64,000 nt of DNA, from positions 682,001-746,000 of the forward strand of contig JAFCMP010000519.1 in the NCBI GenBank assembly GCA_017506865.1. Reading direction: 5' to 3'. Source of the DNA: Tribonema minus. Its lineage: Eukaryota > Sar > Xanthophyceae > Tribonematales > Tribonemataceae. A model generated the notes under the pieces. That model was not told where the DNA came from, did not search any database, and saw only the letters and a list, made by a program, of their open reading frames with translations. Of this stretch, positions 31,101 to 39,155 are shown one piece after another (position 1 is the first letter of the stretch; the number at the start of each line of letters is the position of its first letter). The position numbers and the translations under genes were made by a program.

Positions 31101-31487
31101 CCGATAGAGCGCCTCGCGCTGTCGCGCAGCGGCGGCGGCAGCTGCGGCGCTGCCGTCGCGCGCAGCTGGATCGCGAGCGTGACTCACGACTCGAAAGTCA
31201 GGTTCTGGGATGCATCGGTGCTCAACGACGACGACGATGACGATGACGAGGAGGATGAGGAGGCCGACAACGAAAGTGGCGGTGACAAAGACGGCGAAAG
31301 CAAAGGCGACGGCGGAGGCGACGGCGATTCCGACCGCGACGGGGACAGCGATGACAGCGATGATGATGATAGTGACGAGTCGGATGCGCCGCCGCGGGGG
31401 AAGCGCAAGGGGGGTGGGCAGGGGGGCCGGCTCGGCGGGCGGAAGGCGCTCGCAACAGACGCAGAAAAGTTTTTCTCTGATCTTTAA
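28193..31487 (+). CDS. WDR55: WD40 repeat protein, WDR55/Jip5-like (3 exons)
   Basis: Nucleolar beta-propeller protein needed for rRNA processing in known relatives (WDR55, yeast Jip5). Inferred exons are 28193-28320, 28573-29038 and 30864-31487, giving 405 aa. The N-terminus EQVFDIALHPAEDIIACGTI is the first blade. Further blades carry SGSVRSVAYTADGSVLFTGS, GGVKLWDAR, DFISDMACD, LSVFDLR, GVIALWSWG and SDGLIRVVSV. An Asp/Glu/Ser-rich acidic stretch (about residues 310-370) is followed by basic KRKGGGQGG, and the protein ends EKFFSDL, like the terminal FFADL of the family. The exon 2 start at 28573 is the only CAG acceptor that keeps the frame from exon 1 into this blade. The 1.8-kb intron 2 carries four donor-side and three acceptor-side echoes. 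Confidence 0.88.
29100..29489 (+). repeat. Donor-side echo array of WDR55 exon 2 (4 copies)
   Basis: The exon 2 end (KLAGRSDDQEDELLSVQ, donor at 29039) is repeated with ends at 29152, 29260, 29372 and 29489, spacing 108-117 nt. Each keeps GTGCAG|GT. About 60 nt of intron (TGTACTGAAGAGTGTATG, TATTTGAGACGC) were copied with each unit. Confidence 0.9.
29515..29624 (+). repeat. Two-copy tandem repeat in WDR55 intron 2
   Basis: A unit of about 56 nt (GTCAAGCARRGATTGGACCG, then TTCAGAGGTGGTG) occurs twice, at 29515-29568 and 29572-29624. It is not exon-derived. Confidence 0.7.
30288..30740 (+). repeat. Acceptor-side echo array of WDR55 exon 3 (3 copies)
   Basis: The exon 3 start (GTGCTCAAGGGCGGCAGGAA at 30864) is echoed at 30291, 30454 and about 30690, each after a GCAG acceptor. 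The nearest copy continues through VACGTQNG, while the farther ones stop earlier. Each is preceded by a poly-C tract and by CATTGCTGCRTGCTCCATG-like intron sequence, copied together with it. Confidence 0.88.
30572..30660 (+). repeat. Poly-C tracts in WDR55 intron 2
   Basis: Runs of C with scattered T, at 30572-30650 and again at 30799-30830, directly before an echo acceptor and the true exon 3 acceptor respectively. Confidence 0.8.
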
Positions 31488-32320
31488 TGAAGACTTTGTG
31501 GAGCATATGATGGCATCTGGGTGAGTTTGCTCGGTCCGGTGTATGGTGCAGTGTACAGCACCCCATGCAGGAGGGGGCGGGGGCAGCGGGGGCGGGGCAG
31601 CGGCGCATGCCAAGCGTTGTTGCCTGTGATCTGCCATGATGTTGCATGCATTGGTGTTTTTGTGGGGGCTTGGACCTGCGGCACGTCATCGTGACATGTG
31701 CGCCGGCATGTCCGATGAGCTCATATTCATGTGGCGCACTTGTTGCAGCAGTGCTCCATCAGCCTTGTTGCAGCAGTGCACCTTCAGACACTCCGTTCCT
31801 AGACTTTTCTGCAAGTACGATTTCAAGATGAGCGTCTAGCCAGTTTGCGTCCAGGGTTACCTTTCAAAACTTGACAAGGATATGGTGAGCTCAGAAAGGT
31901 TTTCTCGGACAACCTCATACACAGCAGTACCCAGCAGCAGCAGCATATAAACGTCATTTAACGCGTGTGTGTATATGACTGCGTGAATGGTGTGCGTACA
32001 TTACAGTGAGAGCTAGGAATGCTACTAGCTACTGTATTCATTGCATGTACAGGTATATCCAGTGACCGACTACATTGCCCTCAGCAAGCTGTATTTAGTC
32101 CCTGCGCTCACTCACCGACGCTGACCTGGTTGCCAGGTGCAGTTTGGTTCACAACACAATGGCCTACAAAGTGGCCCATTCAAAGTTCGACAAGAACTCT
32201 TCAGACGTCACAGCAATGTATATGAAGACAACTTCAAGCCATTACTTCAAGTGCCTCGCCAACGCATAGATCCCGCTGTGCTGCTCCAGAGGTCGCACCA
32301 AGGTCAAAAGCGGCATGCTT
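31488..32320. other. Convergent intergenic region WDR55 / GNAT
   Basis: Two convergent genes end on either side. No gene is recognised inside; the open frames here are short or antisense to WDR55. Confidence 0.5.
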
Positions 32321-33319
32321 CTATTTGCGTTGAGAAGCGACAGGCGACGTCTTGGGTGACTGCGCAAAGGTGAAAGCAAAGAACTCCTTGCCCTCCTCCA
32401 GAGGACCCAGCCGCCAATGTGTGATGCCCGACAGAACTGCTTCCACCTCAGAGTGGTCCACAAAGAACTGGGTGTCTATCAAACACTTCCCGCCTTCAAA
32501 GTGCACAAGCGCCTGACTGACGTATGGAATGCCGCTGTGGCTGATGAGGGCTTGAGCACTGCTGATAGCGAGGGACCGGTCGCAGGCGCGCTCAGTGGCT
32601 GCCTCCAAGGCCCTCACAGCATGCGGGTGCGATGTGACGAGTCCGCAGGCATAGTACCTGTCAACTGCCCACGCCATGCGGCATAGCCGCTTCCCGATGC
32701 CACGGCCCCGGTACTCTGAATGCACCACCAGCTGTGTGATCCATGACACTTGGCCCTGCAAGGGCAGTTGAGAGACAACAATCAGGAAGTTGACAACTGC
32801 ATCACACGCGTTGATACATGTTGCCGTACCTGCATGGATGCATTCATGATTAGACATACACCGCCAAGCAAGTGCTTACTGAATTCACTTGCAAACTGTC
32901 ATGGGTACTCCGTGGACTACCTGCACCTTTAAGGCGCAAATGTGGGTGTGTGCAGTCTAGTGCTAGGCATGAGATCAAACGCTAACGATGAAGAAGTGAC
33001 CCGGAGCGCCGACTGAGTCGCTCACCGTGTCTGGGATATGGTAATGGCACACGAACGCATGCCCTACCAGCTGGTTTGCCACTTCGGCCTGGATGATGCT
33101 GCACCGCTCGGCATCGAACAAGAACTGCTTTCTCAGCTGTTTGGCGGATAGCCGCACGCGCTTTCCCTGCTCCAAAGCAAAAGGGTTACGTCCCCACACC
33201 CCATAGTGGTTGCTGAAGAGCTCGGAGCTGCGGATGAGTGCATGGTCCGTCACAGCAGCTGCAGGTAGGGAGTGGTATGCCACTTGAACGGCAATAGCAT
33301 CCATCAATGATCTTGCCAC
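32321..33319 (-). CDS. GNAT-family N-acetyltransferase (2 exons)
   Basis: Acetyl-CoA-dependent N-acetyltransferase; the substrate is unknown. Inferred exons are 33319-33026 and 32755-32321, joined in phase 0, giving 242 aa (or 237 from the Met at 33304). Motif A of the GNAT fold is ITQLVVHSEYRGRGIGKRL, with the acetyl-CoA pyrophosphate-binding RGRGIG loop. The preceding strand is NQLVGHAFVCHY and the following YYACGLVTSHPHAVRALEAA fits motif B. The N-terminal part (SNHYGVWG, GKRVRLSAKQLRKQFLFD) precedes the core and resembles fungal and algal GNAT proteins of unknown role. No exon echoes were seen in its single 270-nt intron. It is convergent with WDR55. Confidence 0.85.
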
Positions 33320-35382
33320 TTCAGAATAAATTGAGTGAGAACCTCAACTTCACACACTTTGCAGAGGAGCCCGACCTGGACTGGCTCACTGGCTCTGCAG
33401 GTAGCAGTGTGGCGCTTTACAGCGCGTGAGATACCATTGGGTCTAGGACTCTTGTCGTCAGCACCGGCACCGGCACCGGGCGCGTCGTGGACTCCCGCGG
33501 TGTGATCATTGATCAAGCACCTCACCGGATTGAACGCGCCCCGCAACGGGGCGCGGTTGATCCCCTGCAGGTGTCATTCTAATTTCAAAGCGCCTGAACG
33601 GTTTGAACGCGCCCACAGCGCTAAGGACGGGAGCTACCAACAGCACAACTCGAAGGACCATATCTGGCCTGTGCTCCGTGACCACTACATGGTGCTACCG
33701 AGTACCATGCATCAAACTTCAGTATTTGAAATGGAGTAAATGCCACAAGGCCACAGCTTGGGTGTGCGACAATAGGTTCACTATACAGTGTGCAGGTCGG
33801 CATGCCTCAAGCTTTGATCAACTGGCTTGCATTGAGCCCTGTCCAATGTATCATGGGCGCAGCAGCGCCAGCGCCATTTATTGGACTTGTGCAGTTCCTG
33901 TGAGGTTCTAAGAGTCTGACTCCCCCCAATCGGCAGGGTGATAGGCCTGCATCAGCGTAGTGGCAGAGTTGACCATTTCGAGCGCATGTAATCGACGCCA
34001 GCCTGGGCCCGACGTCTGCAGCAATCAATCAGTGCAGAAAGCTGGTTGCAGAAGTTTATTAACAGGGAATTTCTACTTAATCTAGCTGACTTGGCAACGA
34101 AAGAAACGTGAGTAGATGCGCAAGCGGATCAAGCACAGTCAATGTTGAGACGGGGCCGCCTCCTGCCGGCTGGTCGTGACCAGCATGCCGCAGCGACAGG
34201 GCGACCGTGCTGCAACAGGGCCAGCAAGCTGGTTTGAGCACAAAGCAGTCATGCAACAGTGACGTGACCTCGAGCCTCTGAGCTTGCTGCATTACTGTGT
34301 AATGTCTGAAGTTGTCCAGCTTGAACTAAGAAAATCATACAAAGTCACAACAAAAAATCTTCAGATGTACGCGTACTTGCGCTGACCAAGCCCACACCCA
34401 CAAAGCGCAGTTGCGCGCCGCGCGGTAATCGCACTGTGCGGTGCCGCGGCAGTGTGCCGCGCCAATGCGGCACATATGTTTCTGCGCACACTGATCATCA
34501 CATGCCAATGTCGTCACAGCTGTGCGGGCCTCAGCGTGCGTCTGCGCCGCTTGAAGTTGGGTGATACTGCTCTTGCATCGGTGCGCATGCTTGAGTGGAT
34601 CCTCAAGTCCCTTCTCTGGATGCGTGTGCTGTGCCGTCTATATTATGCGCGGCCAGCCAATGCAGCACCAGGTCTTGGTGCAGAAATCAACTTCGGGGTA
34701 CCTGCGTGTACTTGGAAAAGACCACGGGGTGGGAGGGGAAAACAATTTAATCACGACTCGAATGAGTGTCAGGTGCGCGCACTGCAGCTGCGCCGCCATC
34801 AATGATTGCACGTTAAGATGTGGCCACACCGTCACTATCACGATGCCTGTTTGTGTTGACCCTTAAGTTCAATTTGACTCGCACTGTGTGAGGGCGAGCT
34901 TGAAGTCATGCATGCTCTGTCGCCCCTGGGTGAGATGATGCCGGCACGACGATATCATCATGTTAGTTGTGGACCTGCCGTACTCGTGCACGCCCGCCAC
35001 CCGTCATGTCCTGCATGTTGGGCAGAACATAACGTCAGGTACTTGATCGTTTTACGTTCCAGTCAGTGGGCAAAGTACCTCAGGCTGGATGAGATTGTCA
35101 TCGAATAAAGTTATTTGCAAGTGCAGCCATCATGCAACAGACTTGTTGAACCGGCATCCAACTTGAACGCATCATGGTACAATCTGAAAGGGCTACCACT
35201 TCAAGTTGGTATTACTAAGCGCATGCATGCCCACCTCATCCATCTGCAACGACCACAATTGGTCAACCGCTATCATAATGGTAACCACTGGTGGAAGAGC
35301 AGCTGAAGCTGCCCTGTCCAGCTAGCGAACTTAGGTCACCGTGCAAATGGCATGGCAGTGTTGTCATCTGAGGCACTACCAC
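33320..35382. other. Intergenic region, dispersed repeats only
   Basis: No gene recognised in about 2 kb. A segment at 34284-34395 is similar to 38950-39075 (TAATGTCTGAAGTTGTC, then CGTACTTGCG) and marks a dispersed repeat family. Confidence 0.5.
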
Positions 35383-35786
35383 TCACATGTTAACGAGGCC
35401 GCCGCTGAGGCCGCCGACATAGGGAGCCGCCGCGGAGCTTTCGCGGGTCTCCCACAGGTGCGGTTCGGCGCGGAGCACTGCTGCTTCTTGGGGGTTCAAC
35501 GCGATGACGAGCCATGAGGATTCACCTAATTCACCCGCGCCGTACGTCACCTTGCCGTCATGCTTGCGCACTTGAAAGTTCAGGGTCACTGTCTGCAGCG
35601 GTCATTGCCATGGCAGCAGCAGCAGCAGTGGCGGTGGTGGCAGCGGAGGCAGTAGCAGTAGGGGCGTGACCTCAGGGCCTTCTGCACCTGTCAGCAACAG
35701 TGCTGGTACTATGCTGCACAACCATAGTGCTAGATTGTGTAAGATAGCAACTGTCAACATCAGGACATGTATAACTGCTTCCGAAT

Positions 35787-35883
<97 letters not shown>

Positions 35884-36632
35884 GCAGCTCGATAGCTGTC
35901 TACATGCGCAGGTGCTAGGCTAAGATACACCAGTGTACTTCGAAGTATTACTTTTAGTTAGCAAGTGGTACCAGCACATCAACCCCATTGCTTGCTGGTA
36001 GTCTGAGGCGAAGGTCACTTCCGAATCTTATCTGCCAGTGCCATGGAGTACCGCGTCCGTCTTGACACGCTCCTGCAGGCTGGCAGCCACCAGCCGCAGC
36101 GGCGGCGGCAGCGCTACACTCATACAAGTTGACTGTGGTGCCCAGCTTGACATCACTTGGCAACCAATGGCATGATGATCTGGTATTTATAGAAGTATCA
36201 TGGTATCACGCTCTTAGCGAGAACTGATAAGTTACTGATTTTCTACTCTTCTAAGCAGTACCGGAAGACTGGTGCTCGCATGCGCACCTGGGTGGTGGCA
36301 TACATGCCGCGCGGTTCGAACAGCTCCTCGTTGATAGCAGTCAGCCACGCGGCCACCGCGCGCTGGTAGCGCGTGGACACGTAAAACAAGTACGGGATGC
36401 CGATGACCGTCAACCAGACACACAAGAAGCCTAGCCCGCCGCCCGCAACATGTTGTGACTGAACCTCCGCCTCGAAGCGCTCGAGCCATGCACGCCATTC
36501 GCTGTCTGTGATGCCGCGCAGCTGAAGTTGCGGCGGCGCGGCAGTGCGCAGGCTCCGCCACATTCCGGGCCCTGTGGGGAGCGGAGGCGGGCGATGGCCC
36601 AAGCGACTTTTGAACTGTGAGAGCACTGCCAT
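35383..36632 (-). CDS. Small membrane protein, possibly ERF4/GOLGA7-like (2 exons)
   Basis: Inferred exons are 36632-36288 and 35592-35383, joined in phase 0, giving 184 aa. One hydrophobic segment of about 22 residues (GGGLGFLCVWLTVIGIPYLF, residues 63-85) follows an amphipathic stretch with WRAWLERFEAEVQ. After it come YQRAVAAWLTAINEELFEPRGMY and a domain with KHDGKVTYGAGELG. The order of a W/F-rich segment, a hydrophobic segment and an IN-E-F-PRG motif recalls the Golgin-7/ERF4 family, the partner subunit of DHHC palmitoyltransferases, but the match is by eye and weak. The intron contains a pure (CAG)31 tract. If not ERF4-like it is simply an unknown single-pass protein. Confidence 0.55.
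35789..35881. repeat. Pure (CAG)31 microsatellite
   Basis: Thirty-one uninterrupted CAG units on the plus strand, CTG in the sense of the minus-strand gene in whose intron it lies. A looser (CAG)n patch precedes it at 35613-35632. Confidence 0.97.
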
Positions 36633-36759
36633 GAAATTGAGATAGAGCCAGCCACGAAGGGAATGCTTCCGTTGCTAAGTGTCAGCCCTGAGGGCACAGT
36701 GCTCACAGCGCTTGCAAATGGAAGATGGGGGAGGGTCAGGGTTCGACCGACTGTAAATC

Positions 36760-37191
36760 TTAAACTATGACTTCTGAAAGCATAAACAGAGGCTGTGCCC
36801 ACAAGATGCTGGCAAACATGCATTGAACAAGCGACGGGAAGGCCCGCCGCTGTTGTGTGCTTGCCAAACAGTGCATAATCAGCTTCAACAGCGCCTTCAG
36901 GATACGATCGTCCATCATGTCGCGATTCTGAGCATTCAGTGGCCTGCCTCGGCTGAAGTTGTCGAGCACCCTCATGACGATGAAGAGCCTCGTCGACGTG
37001 CTCCTGGGAACTCGCAATGCTAGCGCTGGCTGCAGTCCGGTGAGGGGTTCCACGCTCATGGGCTCAGTCACAATAGCCACAGCCTCTGGCAGAGCCTCTG
37101 GCACAGGCTGAGGGTCGGCCGCTTCCAGGTCCGCCATTGGAATACCTGCACGCTGGGAAATGCACATCGCCGTGTGTGGGAGACGCCGCAC
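36760..37191 (-). CDS. Hypothetical ORF, 143 aa
   Basis: Open frame upstream of, and in the same direction as, the small membrane protein gene. It has a Pro/Glu/Val-rich start and then a segment of ordinary composition (FIVMRVLDNFSRGRPLNAQN, ILKALLKLIMHCLAS). No family was recognised and no splice partner was identified. It may be an exon of an unknown gene or a chance frame. Confidence 0.25.
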   Translation of the reverse strand: MRRLPHTAMCISQRAGIPMADLEAADPQPVPEALPEAVAIVTEPMSVEPLTGLQPALALRVPRSTSTRLFIVMRVLDNFSRGRPLNAQNRDMMDDRILKALLKLIMHCLASTQQRRAFPSLVQCMFASILWAQPLFMLSEVIV

Positions 37192-37249
37192 TCAGGTGCG
37201 CAGTTCGGGAAAATTCCCCGAAAGTCCACTGGGCGGATACTTAGGTGTG

Positions 37250-37660
37250 CACATCAGTCTGTCGCGACAGTGTCGTATAGACGACAACAACTTGCGCCAG
37301 CCTGTCGGACGGGCTTTGTCTAGACCTTATAGGCAAGGTTTCACAACAGTTGCAAACTTGCACTTCGGAGTTCAAGAAGAAGTTGAAGTGTGTTGAAGAC
37401 TTTGTGTATGCTATATCAATTCTCATGCCTCTTCAGCCTTGCCGTCGACCTTGTAGCAGTTGTATGTGCGTCCTGCAACACACGACAGCAAAGTGATTCC
37501 ATCGCGACGGCGTCGTCGTCGCGACACCGTCGTCTACACGACAGGGCGGTGGCGATGGGTCCGTCGGACCGTCGCGACCGGCGCGATAAGTTCTGAGCTG
37601 CTTTTGCACGACAGTCCGTCGCGACGCTGTCGTAGACACGACACAGTCGTCTCAGGTGTG
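37250..37660. repeat. Cluster of GTCGCGAC palindromes
   Basis: TCGCGAC/GTCGCGA words occur repeatedly, with TGTCGTRKAGACGAC beside them, at about 37259-37288, 37500-37545, 37574-37583 and 37615-37650. Several form short hairpins. No coding content was recognised. The spacing suggests remnants of an inverted-repeat element. Confidence 0.55.
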
Positions 37661-37673
37661 CAGGTGTGGACCT

Positions 37674-37772
37674 CATTGGCGTCGGTGTTCTGTTGCATTT
37701 GTCACCTTAATGTCTAGCTCTGCGGGTGTGGTGCACCCGGGTAGTGAGCAACAGCTCTCTACGTTGCAGCAC
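37674..37772. repeat. Dispersed repeat family 2, copy 1 (second copy at 40561-40663)
   Basis: GGCGTCGGT-TTCTGTTGC, GTCACCTT-ATGTCTA and CAGCTCTCTAC-TTGCA are shared with 40561-40663 over about 100 nt, same orientation. Intergenic, no coding content. Confidence 0.75.
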
Positions 37773-38069
37773 TAACCAATCCAGCGCCTTCCTGCGGTCC
37801 GAACAGTGAGCGGTCCACCGCGATGGTGAGCGGTCCCGTGTCTACCAGCGCCATGCTTCACAGCTGCGTCAATACGTGCTGCTAGAAGTGAACGTATACC
37901 GCCAAGTGTAACTGCCGTAACCATCAAAAGCGTGCAAACCTTGAACATTCTCCAGCCACACCACGTTAAATTGCAGCAGTTTTGCTAAACGTGCCCTCAT
38001 GCGATCCCCGCCGTGTGCCACGGTGAGCACCCGCCTGCGCAGTGCGCAGCGCCGCTGGTGCCCTCGCCT

Positions 38070-38405
38070 CAGGTCAGCTGCACCGTGGCCTTCGACCCCC
38101 GCACGGAGGCGGCACAGCTCTCGCACGCCCTTGACTACTTCCAGAGGCAGTAACAGCTCAAGGGTGTCTTCCTGCTACGCCCTTGACTACTTCCAGTGGC
38201 AGAAGCTCAACGGTGTCTTGTTCCTGCTACGCATCGCCGGGGGCGCGTACGGGGTACTCGAAGATGTCGACAAGGCCATCAGCGCTCAGCAGTACGCAGA
38301 GCGAATGAGCGACGTCACGCCTGGCCTGCCGCGCTTGCAGGCCGCGTGCGTTACAATGCCGCCGATGTTAATGAGGTGCCCGACAAGTTCTGCACCGGCG
38401 ACAGG
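38070..38405 (+). other. Coding-like segment with internal duplication, unassigned
   Basis: After a CTCAG at 38070, the frame reads VSCTVAFDPRTEAAQLSHAL and then DYFQ. A second copy of ALDYFQ-QKL follows at 38178-38220 with LNGVLFLLRIAGGAYGVLED. The segment CCTTGACTACTTCCAG is duplicated with a 47-nt offset, like the exon echoes elsewhere. A downstream frame reads RVRYNAADVNEVPDKF before a GTGCGT donor. This may be part of an unrecognised plus-strand gene; I cannot join the pieces with confidence. Confidence 0.3.
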
Positions 38406-39155
38406 TGCGTGATGCCCCCCACCGCCCGTGCACGGAGACCGACGGCGCCGCAGCAGCAGCGGCAGCGGCACTGCTGACAGTGCAGGCTCAGGCTGGCGTG
38501 CCAGCCGCAGCAACGGCGGCGGCGGCAGCAGCGGCGGAGGCGCCATCTGTGGCATCAATGGCAGCTCTGCCAGCGGTGCCGCAGTGTTGACCGGCCGCCA
38601 CACTACTGGGATAATTACCAATTCGCCTTCACCAGGCTGATGTTTCATGTTGCCATGAAGGTTGGGGAGAATCCCAAAAAGAGGCAGGAAGTCCAAGTGT
38701 TTGTTTTTTTTTCAAAGCAAGATAGTGATTAGAGCACAATTGCCAATTGCTGAAGCAGGAACTTCAACTATGCTGAGCATCCCCAGGAGAAGTGTCCCCT
38801 CCGAATAGCCTCATCTCAACCCCATGCACAACCCCTGGTGGATCCACCAAACAGGCCTACCGTTGCCTGCTTGAAGTGACCACATGTACCTGAATAAAGG
38901 GCGGTTATTGGCCCATTACTACCCGGAAAGCCACCACTGCCGCAGTGACCTCCAGCTTGCTGCACTGCCTTGTAATGTCTGAAGTTGTCTAGCTCAAAAT
39001 CAGAAAAGTCATACTTCGAAGTACAAAGCCACGACGAAGAACCTTCAAATGGTCGTACTTGCGAGCTGTCCAAGCCCAAGGCCACCTTGGCCCTAGGGGC
39101 ACCAGTCGGTCACGTCTACTAGCCGTACAGTGCTTATCTCAGGAGCGCATGGCGC

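Noticed and set aside
30783-31637. 284-aa minus-strand ORF opposite WDR55 exon 3
   Set aside because: Antisense shadow of the acidic GAY/GAC repeats of WDR55, which read as Val/Ile/Ala on the other strand.
37869-38126. DNA cytosine methyltransferase fragment (VVWLENVQG on the minus strand)
   Set aside because: Only about ten residues resemble the ENV motif of methyltransferases; the catalytic PC motif and other blocks are absent nearby.
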